Part shown: positions 34,242 through 42,786 of the stretch, piece by piece
How positions within the stretch are numbered: the first letter of the stretch is position 1
Layout: each line of letters begins with the position of its first letter
Assembly: GCA_009841605.1 (NCBI GenBank)
Contig: VXLM01000094.1
Location: 1-56,175 of the forward strand
Length of the DNA: 56,175 nucleotides
From: Dehalococcoidia bacterium
Lineage (GTDB): Bacteria > Chloroflexota > Dehalococcoidia > Lucifugimonadales > VXLM01
Reading direction: 5' to 3'
Made by a program: the position numbers and the translations under genes
Notes under the pieces: model-generated
Databases searched by the model: none
Told to the model about the DNA's origin: nothing
What the model saw: only the letters and a program-made list of their open reading frames with translations

Positions 34242-35399
34242 TCAGTCCTTCTTTTGCTCTGCGAGTTGGGCCATGTAGGCCTCGTCGCCCATGATGGTCT
34301 TCTTGTAGAACCAGCGCGTCTTCTGCGGGAGCATCGAGATGGTGCGGTCCTCCGAGGGGAACCGCGTGGGTGCGTGTCCGTTGCGGGCCGACTCGCGCAG
34401 GGCAACGGCGATTTCGAGGGCCTGACGCATGTCATCGCCTGTGGTGGCCCCTATGGGAGCGCCCGTCTCCAGGTTCTCCACCATCTCATCGACAATGCCG
34501 AGCATTACATCGCCAGGGTAACGCCAGCCGTCCTCGTCGTAATCACGCTCGCGTATGGAATCGCGCGGGAGAAAGAGCCCCTGTACGTCTGTGAACTCCT
34601 CCCAAACGGGGGGACGCTCTGAGGACTCCGCTCTCACGAGGTGAAGGCCGGGCCCGGTGTTATTCCAGTTGAAGATGGCACCGTGAGTGCCCATGATTTC
34701 AATCCCACGCCAGTGGTGGTTGGGTAGGCGGTAGTTGCTGAATACCTCGACCTCGTTGTCGAATCGAAAGTATCCCCCCAGAGCCCCGTAGCCTGGAGTG
34801 CCGTCTTCATGCTCGTCTTCGGCCTCCGCCAAGGGGTCTCCTGATACCCATCCGATGGCGAGGCCGCCGTTCGGCCTTCCGGCAAAGCGCCGGGCGAGGT
34901 TGAGGCCGTGCGTCCCCATTTGGTTATTGTTCTCATACAGGTTGATCCGCACGATTTCACCGATCTCTCCGTCGGCCACGAGTTGGTAAGCCTTCTGGTA
35001 GTCCGGCGTGCTGGAGACGACAACGCCGCATACAAGGGGTATCCCCCGCGACGACGTTTCCTCCACCATCCGGTCGGCGTCTTCCAGACTTCCGGTGAGA
35101 GGCTTCTCGCAGAAGATAGTCTTAACTCCGGCCTGCGCCAGGGCCACCACGGCGTCGGCGTTCGGTCGCACGGGGAGCACGGCCATGCCGATGTCGAGAT
35201 CATGGTTCTCCAGCATCTCATCCCACGTCTCGTATCCGGGTGCGCCGAATCGTCCCGCCGCGAGATCAAGATTCGCGCGGTCGGTGTCTGCGATGGCGAC
35301 GACCTCGCACAGCGGGTGCAAGTCGAAGGCTCGCGCGCGCGGCACCCCTGCGCGTCCCGCTCCGATCAGTCCGACCTTGTACTTCGCGTCTTCGCTCAT
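34242..35399 (-). CDS. Gfo/Idh/MocA-family oxidoreductase
   Basis: 385 residues. Rossmann motif GLIGAGRAG at the N-terminus, the CEKPLT motif carrying the conserved catalytic-site Lys, and YKKTIMG near the end. These enzymes oxidise or reduce hydroxyl groups of sugars, inositols and pigments with NAD(P). ATG 35399 is preceded by GAGGAG, 13 bases after the next gene's stop. Cotranscribed with a second family member and purN. Substrate unknown. Confidence 0.88.
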   Translation of the reverse strand: MSEDAKYKVGLIGAGRAGVPRARAFDLHPLCEVVAIADTDRANLDLAAGRFGAPGYETWDEMLENHDLDIGMAVLPVRPNADAVVALAQAGVKTIFCEKPLTGSLEDADRMVEETSSRGIPLVCGVVVSSTPDYQKAYQLVADGEIGEIVRINLYENNNQMGTHGLNLARRFAGRPNGGLAIGWVSGDPLAEAEDEHEDGTPGYGALGGYFRFDNEVEVFSNYRLPNHHWRGIEIMGTHGAIFNWNNTGPGLHLVRAESSERPPVWEEFTDVQGLFLPRDSIRERDYDEDGWRYPGDVMLGIVDEMVENLETGAPIGATTGDDMRQALEIAVALRESARNGHAPTRFPSEDRTISMLPQKTRWFYKKTIMGDEAYMAQLAEQKKD

Positions 35400-35412
35400 G
35401 GTCGCGTCTCCT

Positions 35413-36507
35413 CTATTCGGGCTTCTGGGACATCAATGCCGGCCAATACCAGTCATCGGCCCTTCCCTCGACGCTCCTCTGGCCGAACGCCCTCGCCGGC
35501 GTTGGAAGGACGCCAAGGCTGCGGTCCTCGATGGGGAACTCGACTCTGGCGTATCCGTTCCTGTGGGACTCGCGCATGGCGACGATGATCTCCAGCACCT
35601 TGCGCATGTTCGCGCCGCTGCATCGCGGTTCGACGCCCGCCTCCATCGTGTCGAGGAACGAGCGTGTACTGTTGTCCTGACGGGTCGCCATGCTTATCCA
35701 GCCATCCTCGTCGAGGTCAGGCCCAAAGTGCTTGCTTGCCGGATACTCGATGAGTTCTTCGTCGCCTGATGCACCGTACTTGTAGATGCGGGCCTGGTGC
35801 CAGTCGTAATACAGATAGCCCTTCTCGCACAGGACCTCCATGCCCCGCGCGTCTCCCGTCCGCATATAGATGTAGGCGTCGATGCCGTTCTCGAAGTGGA
35901 TGCTACCCGCCATGCCCTGGTCGTTGTTCTGCCATGGGTCGATCTCAACCCAGCCGGTGAGCCAATCCACCTCGGCGTCCCACGCGAACATCCGCATAAC
36001 GCTGAGGAACTGGCAGCCGCCACCCCATATTTCTCCCAGACCTCCGTATGTCCTGAACGACAGGACATCGCCGATCTCTCCCGACTCTATGACGGCTCGC
36101 GCATCCCAGAGGGCGTCGTAGTTGCGCTCCGCGTCACCCGACGCGAAGTGGACGCCGTTCGCTTCGCAGGCTTCGACCATGCGGTCGGCTTCTTCCAGTG
36201 TGACGCACATCGGCTTCTCGCAGAACACGCCCTTGACGCCCGCGTCGACGGACGCCATGACTACCTCCGGGATGACGGTTGAGGGGAGGATGGGCGCGGC
36301 TATGTCGATAGGCTCGTTTGCGAGCATCTCGCGGTAGTCGGTGTAGCCGCGTTCGAGCCCGAACCGCCGCTGAAACAGCTCAAGGACTTCGGAGTCCTTC
36401 TCTGCCACCGCGACGACATCCGTGCGAGGGTCGAGCTGGTATGCGCGGGCGTGCTGTGTGCCCTTCAGCCCTGCTCCGATGACTCCGACTCGGTATGGCG
36501 GTGTCAT
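35413..36507 (-). CDS. Gfo/Idh/MocA-family oxidoreductase
   Basis: 364 residues; GVIGAGLKGTQHARAYQL is the NAD(P)-binding start and VFCEKPMCVTLEEADRM the conserved Lys motif. The C-terminal domain (EVDWLTGWVEIDPWQNNDQGMAGSI region) is the alpha/beta dimerisation fold. ATG 36507 has GAGGAG about seven bases upstream. First gene of the three-gene operon; the presence of two related but distinct dehydrogenases suggests successive steps, or oxidation and reduction at different carbons, on one sugar-like substrate. Confidence 0.88.
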   Translation of the reverse strand: MTPPYRVGVIGAGLKGTQHARAYQLDPRTDVVAVAEKDSEVLELFQRRFGLERGYTDYREMLANEPIDIAAPILPSTVIPEVVMASVDAGVKGVFCEKPMCVTLEEADRMVEACEANGVHFASGDAERNYDALWDARAVIESGEIGDVLSFRTYGGLGEIWGGGCQFLSVMRMFAWDAEVDWLTGWVEIDPWQNNDQGMAGSIHFENGIDAYIYMRTGDARGMEVLCEKGYLYYDWHQARIYKYGASGDEELIEYPASKHFGPDLDEDGWISMATRQDNSTRSFLDTMEAGVEPRCSGANMRKVLEIIVAMRESHRNGYARVEFPIEDRSLGVLPTPARAFGQRSVEGRADDWYWPALMSQKPE

Positions 36508-36964
36508 TTCGGTCTCCTCGAGAACTGAACTGATGATCCGATGATTGTCCCTATTGGGCGAAGTATGAACGCTGCCCTAAGATCCGTCGGATAGTCTATC
36601 AGAATGGATGATCGTCAAGGTGTGGGAGTTCGGGTGAGGAGGCGTTCTCGCTCCGGGTGGTGGGTGCGATTTAATGCCACATTTTGCCATATTTTGCCAC
36701 ATTGCAAGCCGTCCCGCTTGAGCGCTGTGACGCGGCGTGTCCACAGGCATGGCGGTATGATAGAGCATATGTACGCATTGGTCAAATGTGAGTGGAGAAC
36801 GTAACTGTTCAGAGTCGGTGAGAGGGATTCTCTCTACCCCTATCCCTATGGATTCCCGCCTACGCGGGAATGACGGTTGCTGGGCGCATCGGTGAGTGCG
36901 GATGGACCCTTCGACAAGCTCAGGGTGAACGTAAATTACTTTGGCACCCTCTGAAAGAGGTCTG
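36508..36964. other. Gene-free region with three 10-base tandem units and dispersed repeats
   Basis: No coding region is supported. It holds three direct 10-base units GCCAYATTTT (36676-36705, the last degenerate) in an AT-rich patch, a copy of the ATTCCCGC..GCGGGAATGACG repeat (36849-36876), and a CCCTTCGACAAGCTCAGGG repeat (36907-36931). The AT-rich patch may be part of the promoter of the minus-strand operon starting at 36507, but no clear boxes are seen. Confidence 0.5.
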
Positions 36965-38089
36965 CTACTCCACCCTCAGGCGGGCGAAACGGGAGTGGGT
37001 GACGGAGGCCTGGGTGCACCACCAGCTTGCGATCAGTGTGCCGTCGTTTAGGCGGGCGAGGTTGGGCTTGCCGAACGCGATGTTGTCGTGGCTCTTGGGG
37101 TACTCCGGCACCCGATCGACGCCGAGGTATTCCTGGCCGACGGCGTCCCAGACCTGGACTTGGTTGTCGACGTCCCACGTCCTGCCCTCGTCTGCGGAGA
37201 GGACGACGTTGATACCGGGGTTCATGCCCTCTCGGTCGGTGTAGGCGGCAGCCATGAGGCCATCTCCGAGATCGGCGATCCAGCAGGTCTGCGCCATGAG
37301 GTTGGTCGGCGCCGGATAACTCCATGCGCTCGCGTCCGCATTGGATATCGTTATGTGGGCGGGCAAGTCCTCCGCCGTGCCGGGCTTCTGGGTCCACTGG
37401 AGCGCCGCTATCCGGCCGTCGATCATCCTCACGTAGCGGCTGTGCGAGAACATCTTGCCTGAGTCGGACGCGCTGTCCAGGGGTATGGCATCCGACCAGG
37501 ACTCGCCCCGGTCGTCGGAGAACGTAGAATATCCCTTGATGTGGAGGGGGCTTTGGTCGTCCCACGTCTTCCAGAACTCGAGGCCGAGCCACCACCGTCC
37601 GTCGTTCAACTCGATTATGGAAGACGGCGTGTCGGGCTCGCTGTCGAGGGGCAGGTCCATGATCCGTGGAGGAGTCCACGACCGGCCGTCGTCACCCGAT
37701 AACAGGATGATCTTCTTGGACTTGCGGATTCCGCCGGTCTCGGGATTGAACTGGGGTCGAGGGTCAGAGTAGTCGAGGCGAAAGGCGTTCAGCACGAGCG
37801 TGCCGTCACTAAGTCTGAAGGTGTGCGGCGCGGAGTAGCTGTAGGGGCGGTCGTCGTTCGCCACGTCCCAGACACGGCCCTCCTGCGACCATGTCCTGCC
37901 GCCGTCGGTCGACCTCGCGACGTTCAGCGTGCCGTCGGTGGAGTAGAAGGCCTGCCCGATACGGTAGACGCAGATCACCTCGTCGCCGGCGAGCGGCACC
38001 ACGTTGGGGAGGAAGGCGCACTCGGCCTTGAATCCGGGATCGGGGTTCCGGTAGATCACGCCCTCGTCTAGGAGGTGGAGTTTGGTCAT
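36965..38089 (-). CDS. Sialidase/neuraminidase-like beta-propeller protein
   Basis: 374 residues with four Asp-box (BNR) motifs, S-x-D-x-G-x-(T/S)-W: STDGGRTW, SGDDGRSW, SDDRGESW and SADEGRTW, spaced as in six-bladed propellers. Possible Arg-triad residues include the N-terminal YRNPD and several later Arg. No signal peptide, so it would act in the cytosol, which is unusual for a sialidase; it may be a glycosidase of another type. Given DHDPS/NAL-family enzymes elsewhere in the window, a link to sialic- or keto-sugar catabolism is possible but unproven. Confidence 0.78.
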   Translation of the reverse strand: MTKLHLLDEGVIYRNPDPGFKAECAFLPNVVPLAGDEVICVYRIGQAFYSTDGTLNVARSTDGGRTWSQEGRVWDVANDDRPYSYSAPHTFRLSDGTLVLNAFRLDYSDPRPQFNPETGGIRKSKKIILLSGDDGRSWTPPRIMDLPLDSEPDTPSSIIELNDGRWWLGLEFWKTWDDQSPLHIKGYSTFSDDRGESWSDAIPLDSASDSGKMFSHSRYVRMIDGRIAALQWTQKPGTAEDLPAHITISNADASAWSYPAPTNLMAQTCWIADLGDGLMAAAYTDREGMNPGINVVLSADEGRTWDVDNQVQVWDAVGQEYLGVDRVPEYPKSHDNIAFGKPNLARLNDGTLIASWWCTQASVTHSRFARLRVE

Positions 38090-38184
38090 GGTGGGTGCCT
38101 TCTATATGATTGAGCGTCGAGGATTATACTCCAAACGTGAGTTGGGAGAAGTTGAAGGCAGCCCTAAACAGTTCGTGGTGGGCC

Positions 38185-38262
38185 CTTCGGCAGGCTCAGG
38201 ACAGGCTTGTCGAACCATGAGGGGACGTACCACCCTTCGACAGGCTCAGGGTGAACGGAGTG
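38185..38262. repeat. Two copies of the CCCTTCGACAGGCTCAGG repeat
   Basis: GCCCTTCGGCAGGCTCAGGAC with a partner arm CTTGTCGAACCATGA, followed by ACCCTTCGACAGGCTCAGGGTGAACGGA, in the 201-base gap between the sialidase-like and DUF11 genes. Confidence 0.75.
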
Positions 38263-38290
38263 CTGCTGTAGCGACCTCAGATATTCCCCG

Positions 38291-38809
38291 TCACTTCACC
38301 GGCGTGGAGACGGTGGCGGTGTCGTTGGAGGCGTCAGAGTCGGGGAGGCTGGTTTGGACGACAGCGGTTGTGACGAGGGCCTGGGGGGCGGATTCGTCGA
38401 CCGTAACCGAGATGGTCGCCTTGACGCTCTCGGTCGTGTCTATCGCCCCAAGCCTGCAGTTCACGATGCCCTCCGACTCAAAACATGCGGGGTCCGCAGG
38501 CTCGGCTGAGGTGAAGGTAACGCCGTTGGGCAGAGTGGTGTCGACGACGATCTTCTTGGCCTCGCCGGGTCCTTCGTTCGTGACCACGACGGTGTAGACC
38601 AGTGAGCCGTTTCGCTCCGCAGTCTGCGGTGATGCCGTGATGGAGAGCGAGAGGTCGGGCTTTGCCTTCAGAAAGCTGAAGCTGATGTTGTCCTGACTCT
38701 CCCCAATGAACGCGAGCATACCTATGAGGGTGCCTATCGTTAGAAGCACGAGGAATGCCGAGAACCAGAATACGAACCCTCGCTGCCTAAACCAAATCAG
38801 TACCGGCAT
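38291..38809 (-). CDS. Membrane-anchored DUF11 (conserved repeat) domain protein
   Basis: 172 residues. One N-terminal transmembrane segment (about 11-35) is followed by a single DUF11 beta-sandwich: DLSLSITASPQTAERNG, LVYTVVVTNEGPGEAKKI, VDTTLPNGVTF and the closing SDASNDTATV. DUF11 domains occur in surface proteins of many bacteria and archaea and probably act as structural or adhesion modules. The topology would put the domain outside the membrane. Function otherwise unknown. Confidence 0.78.
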   Translation of the reverse strand: MPVLIWFRQRGFVFWFSAFLVLLTIGTLIGMLAFIGESQDNISFSFLKAKPDLSLSITASPQTAERNGSLVYTVVVTNEGPGEAKKIVVDTTLPNGVTFTSAEPADPACFESEGIVNCRLGAIDTTESVKATISVTVDESAPQALVTTAVVQTSLPDSDASNDTATVSTPVK

Positions 38810-39155
38810 TTGTTAGAAGTTCTCCAGGACGAGTGTAGAGGGTGGAGAGATCGTGGAGGAAAAGAAAGTGGAAAGTAGTCAGTATGAGGCGAGTCTTGAA
38901 AGGCGAGGACTTTAGATTCCTCACTCCGCTCCGCTCCGTTCGGAATGACAGATTTGGGGGTGTTTCGGGCGTTTGTCATCGTTATGGTGAATACACCGTG
39001 TGTATAAAGCGAATTGGTATTATACGCGCCCCGCTTTTTCGAGTCATGGGCGTCCGCTGGAAATGCGGAGGGACAGGTGAGGCTGGGAGCCTCGTTCCTG
39101 TCCCTCATTCTACTCTCCTATGGGGATGAGGGCTTGCGCCCCGTTCCCTGTGAAG
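38810..39155. other. Gene-free region with repeat and strong hairpin
   Basis: No gene supported. 38905-38952 is a GACTTTAGATTCCTC..CGGAATGACAG repeat matching the inner arm of the element at 21159-21322. The rest has AT-rich stretches and the hairpin at 39068-39106 listed separately. Confidence 0.5.
39068..39106 (-). terminator. Sixteen-base-pair hairpin downstream of the solute-binding protein gene
   Basis: Outer stem GAGGGACAGG/CCTGTCCCTC (10 pairs) and inner stem GAGGCT/AGCCTC with loop GGG. It lies about 50 bases beyond the stop of the minus-strand transporter gene. No U tract follows on that strand, so it may be a terminator helped by other factors or an mRNA-stabilising hairpin. Confidence 0.5.
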
Positions 39156-41570
39156 CTAGCAATTGTCCGAGGCGATGTGCGGGCACTTCAGGAAGTGCGT
39201 GCTCGCATAGCGCGTCGACCGGTTGCCGGGGTGGTTCACGTTGTCGATGCCGTCCTCAAAGTAGGTGAGCATGTTGCCGTAGCCACCGGCCTCTTCGCGC
39301 ATGTGGCGGTTCGGGACGTTTCGAACGTTGTTGCGCTTGAAGACGATGCCGTGGCTGCTGCCTGAGAACCCGATGCTGCCGAAGTGGTAGTCGTTTTCGA
39401 GGTTCAACTCGTACAGCCTCTTGCCGATTTCGATGCGCCTCGGGTCAAGCATCCTGTAGGACCTGCCCTCGCCGTACATGCTCTGCATCTCCATGAGGAA
39501 CCCTGTCGGATCGGCAGGGTAGTTGCCGGCGGGAGCGAGCGGCAGGTACTCGTTCTCAGAGCAGCCCGGGCAGTCAACCTGAGCCGCTCCTACCGGGGCC
39601 ATTCCCTCGGTACCGCCTGTCTCAAAGTACCGGCCCATCTCCCGTCCGGGATGACTGGCGCGGTAGGGCAGCATCTGCGTCCAGACCCACATGTTGGTCA
39701 TCTGCGGCATGGCGCGCATCCGGATCGGTGCGTCCCCCGTCCCATACGCCCTGTTGCGGCCCTCCTTGAAATCGAGGTGAACCCCGATTTCGGCCCACTG
39801 GCTCTGGAACAGCTCGGCGACCTTGATGAACTCCTCGCGGAACTCGGAGAAGATCTCGATGTTCCGCCCGTTGTCCGAGCGGTTCCTGATTCCGTCGCCA
39901 TCGGTGTCGACGAGACCGATCGAGTCGAGGAGCTGGTTGGCCTTCTCAACGTCGCGTATGGCGTTGTACTGCTGCCACTCGTCGCCGGGGTAGAAGATCG
40001 TGCTCGGATGGGGGACCCATGCTTGCGGTGTGCCCAAACCAAGGAAGACGACCTCGTTGATCTCACTGCGGTCCATGCCGAGGTTCAGGGCCTGACGGAA
40101 CTCGTGGGTGCGGAACAGCCTGCCCAACTCAGCGTCTACGTTGTACTCGGTGTTGACCTGCGTTCCGGCGTCGTTGCCGCTCGTCTCAGGCCAGTGGCCG
40201 ATGCTATAGTCGCCCTCTTCCATGTTGGCGATGTAGAGCGGCATTTCGTACAGGACGTAGTTGGCGTTGTAGGGCCCGTCCGTCTCTCCGTTCATCGACC
40301 GGAATATGGAGGTGTCCCGGCTCTCGGTGAGGTACCAGGTGTACGAGTCGATGTAAGGAAGCTGGTTCCCGTCGGGGTCGACGCCGTGGTAATACGGATT
40401 GGCGCACTGTGTCTGAGAATCGTCGTTTCCTCCCTCGCAGTTGTAGAAGTGACCGAGGAAGGGGACGTCTGCGTTGTAGCGAACGTGGTACTTGCCGATC
40501 CAGACCTGGGTCCAGTCGGTGTACCCCTTCTCGTCCATGATCTTCTTGAACTCTGTGGGATCGGCGTACTTGGGATGGAATCGCTGTGAGTAATGGAAGG
40601 GTTCGTACATGCAGGCGTGGGTGCGGGTGCAATGCTGCCCCTGCCGGAATCGCCCTCCCTCCATGAACGTGAAATACGGCGAGTCGAAGCTCAGGGTGAA
40701 GTTCAGGTCATCTACCTTGTTAAAGGCCACCACGTTGCCGGTAACCGGGTCCTTGACGGTCCCGGAATAGGCCTTGTTGAGCTCGGGGTTGAACTGCACG
40801 TCTTCGTTCCACACCCACTCGACGTCCGCCATCGTCATGGGCATTCCGTCCGACCACTTGAGGCCGTTTCGCAGTGTGACGGTGTAGGTGCGTCCGTCCT
40901 CACTGAGGTTGACGGCTTTGCAGGCGAGCGGATAGAAGTTGACGCCGTTGGCGTCGTACTGCATGCAGGTCCCGTTGCCGCCAAACGCCTCGAACTTCAG
41001 GTACCGGCTGGTCTTTCCGCCGGTGATGAGCCGACCTTCGCCGCCGTAAACGCCGATCTCATCGGGCGGGGCGAAGACGTAGACATCCTCCGGCACGGGA
41101 AGTCGCTGCTCAAGCGGAGGCAGACTGCCCTCCCGAACCATCTGGGCGAATGTGGGGCTCTCCTGGAAGCTCGTCGGGCGAGGACTGTACTCTTCGATAT
41201 ATGCCCAATACGCGCCAGGGGCCTGGGGCTTGGCCTCGTACGCCATGGCGGCCATTTCCATCCCCGATTCGGGGGCCATCCGCTCGGCGGGAGCGGGCGC
41301 GACGGCTCCGACTCCTGCGGAAACGGGGGCATCCGGCTGGTCTGCCGCGCGAGCGGGGGCGGCGGGCGCAGGCTGCTGCTGAGCGGCAACCTCCATTGCC
41401 GGCACTTCAGGCGCGGGCGCGGGATCGGCGGCAGGAGCGGCGGGCCTGGCCTGCTGGGCAGGCGCCGGCTGCTCCTGCTCCTCCGTTGCCGCACACGACA
41501 GTGCCACGCTCAGCGCGAACACTGCGGCCACGGCTATCGCTATTCGATATGCTATCGGTATGTTTTTCAA
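39156..41570 (-). CDS. ABC transporter solute-binding lipoprotein, family 5 (peptide/opine type)
   Basis: 804 residues, longer than usual. Lipoprotein signal ends in VALSCAA (Cys about 26); residues about 30-120 are an Ala/Pro/Gln-rich linker. The SBP_bac_5 domain follows: YTVTLRNGLKWSDGMPMTMADVEW, FTLSFDSPYF, LNLGMDRSEINEVVFLG and the late YELNLENDYHFG. Start is TTG 41570, chosen because AAAGGAGGAAGACC immediately precedes it at ideal spacing. No permease or ATPase gene is nearby, so the rest of the transporter must be elsewhere. Ligand unknown; these proteins bind peptides, opines or sugars. Confidence 0.87.
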   Translation of the reverse strand: MKNIPIAYRIAIAVAAVFALSVALSCAATEEQEQPAPAQQARPAAPAADPAPAPEVPAMEVAAQQQPAPAAPARAADQPDAPVSAGVGAVAPAPAERMAPESGMEMAAMAYEAKPQAPGAYWAYIEEYSPRPTSFQESPTFAQMVREGSLPPLEQRLPVPEDVYVFAPPDEIGVYGGEGRLITGGKTSRYLKFEAFGGNGTCMQYDANGVNFYPLACKAVNLSEDGRTYTVTLRNGLKWSDGMPMTMADVEWVWNEDVQFNPELNKAYSGTVKDPVTGNVVAFNKVDDLNFTLSFDSPYFTFMEGGRFRQGQHCTRTHACMYEPFHYSQRFHPKYADPTEFKKIMDEKGYTDWTQVWIGKYHVRYNADVPFLGHFYNCEGGNDDSQTQCANPYYHGVDPDGNQLPYIDSYTWYLTESRDTSIFRSMNGETDGPYNANYVLYEMPLYIANMEEGDYSIGHWPETSGNDAGTQVNTEYNVDAELGRLFRTHEFRQALNLGMDRSEINEVVFLGLGTPQAWVPHPSTIFYPGDEWQQYNAIRDVEKANQLLDSIGLVDTDGDGIRNRSDNGRNIEIFSEFREEFIKVAELFQSQWAEIGVHLDFKEGRNRAYGTGDAPIRMRAMPQMTNMWVWTQMLPYRASHPGREMGRYFETGGTEGMAPVGAAQVDCPGCSENEYLPLAPAGNYPADPTGFLMEMQSMYGEGRSYRMLDPRRIEIGKRLYELNLENDYHFGSIGFSGSSHGIVFKRNNVRNVPNRHMREEAGGYGNMLTYFEDGIDNVNHPGNRSTRYASTHFLKCPHIASDNC

Positions 41571-41745
41571 GGTCTTCCTCCTTTAGGCAAGACTCTAAAT
41601 TCAAGCTGCGGAATCCGTTTTTCGGTCTAACAGATCGCATCAACTCCGATTATTGGCGCAATACAACCAGAGTTACGCGCAAAAATCAATAGGTAGTAGT
41701 GCAAGGTAGCCCCTTGGACAGCTCCATTAGAAGGGTTTCGGGAGT

Positions 41746-42681
41746 TTAGCGGACGGGAATGGGCCAGCCGAACCCCTCGATGATTCCCCGAAGCTCCCGC
41801 TTCTCCTCGTCGTTCAGCGGCTTCGATGGCGGACGGGATGACCCGACCGGCTCGCCGAGTATTTCCAGGATGCCCTTCATCACCCTTCCCTGACCGCCGG
41901 AACGGTGGTTTATCTTCTCGCCGAACTTGCGGAGCGGTCCCTGCACGCTGCGGTACAGGTTCTCGGCCTCGTCCCACTGCTTGGCCTGGATAAGCTCCCA
42001 TACCTTAAGGTCGTGCGGCGGGTAGGCCTCGACACTCGTCTGGACGAAGCCGTGACCGCCCAGCTTGGCGCATCGCACGGGGTTGACGGTGTTGTCGATG
42101 ATGTTGAAGCGGTCGACGAACTCTTCCATTTCCTCGTAAACCTGTCCGTCGTGAGGACTCCACTTGATAGCCACGACGTTTTCGAAGTCGCTCATCTTAA
42201 GGAGGGTGTCGGTGTCGATGCGCCCTCCCTTGAGCCAATGAGTGTGGTAGACCATGATCCCGATGTCGATGGCGTCAGATAGGTCGCCGTAGTAGTCCAA
42301 GAGGTCGTCCTGGGACGGATCGTTGAAGATGGGCGGGCAGACCTGCAGGGCGTGAGCGCCCATGTCCTGTGCGACTTGCGCGTCTCTGATGGTGCGCTTG
42401 GTGTCCTTATAGTGGAGTCCGCACATGACGGTGGCCTTACCGTCCGACGCCTGCACGGTCGTGCGGAGCAGGGCGGCCCACTCCGGGTCGTCGAGCATCG
42501 GGCCCTCACCGGCGGCAGCGGCCACCTTGATGATGCCGTTGCCTTTTACCAATCCGTTTGCGACCCACCATTGCGTCAGGTCGTACATCTTGCCGAGGTC
42601 GACCTCGTAGTTCTCGTCGAATGGCGTTGCGACCGCCGCCGCGGCTCCGACGATGAGTTCGCGCAGATTCTCTTTTGGCAT
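41746..42681 (-). CDS. DHDPS-family aldolase/lyase
   Basis: 311 residues; Schiff-base Lys in NVVAIKWSP and a Tyr in MVYHTHWLKG. The KW after the Lys relates it to the tandem pair at 19056-21068 more than to classical DapA. ATG 42681 with AAGGA about nine bases upstream is chosen; the frame continues to 42762, but that extension is not family-like. Stands alone between the solute-binding protein and the protease lipoprotein genes, all on the minus strand. Confidence 0.85.
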   Translation of the reverse strand: MPKENLRELIVGAAAAVATPFDENYEVDLGKMYDLTQWWVANGLVKGNGIIKVAAAAGEGPMLDDPEWAALLRTTVQASDGKATVMCGLHYKDTKRTIRDAQVAQDMGAHALQVCPPIFNDPSQDDLLDYYGDLSDAIDIGIMVYHTHWLKGGRIDTDTLLKMSDFENVVAIKWSPHDGQVYEEMEEFVDRFNIIDNTVNPVRCAKLGGHGFVQTSVEAYPPHDLKVWELIQAKQWDEAENLYRSVQGPLRKFGEKINHRSGGQGRVMKGILEILGEPVGSSRPPSKPLNDEEKRELRGIIEGFGWPIPVR

Positions 42682-42786
42682 GAGGGATGGGTCCTTTAGG
42701 CGTTCACGCGGGGATGTGTGAGCAATACTCGGCGAGTGAGTGTACGACCGAGTAGGGGTCATGTCAACGCGGGTGGTTTCGCAGCG

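Noticed and set aside
36676..36705. CRISPR array
   Set aside because: Units are only 10 bases, without spacers, and no cas gene is present. No CRISPR was seen anywhere in the window.
39384..40589. 401-codon plus-strand frame
   Set aside because: Antisense to the solute-binding protein gene; no recognisable domain, and the opposite strand has a complete family match.
40593..41630. 345-codon plus-strand frame
   Set aside because: Antisense to the Ala/Pro-rich linker and signal of the same lipoprotein gene; Gly/Arg-rich shadow.
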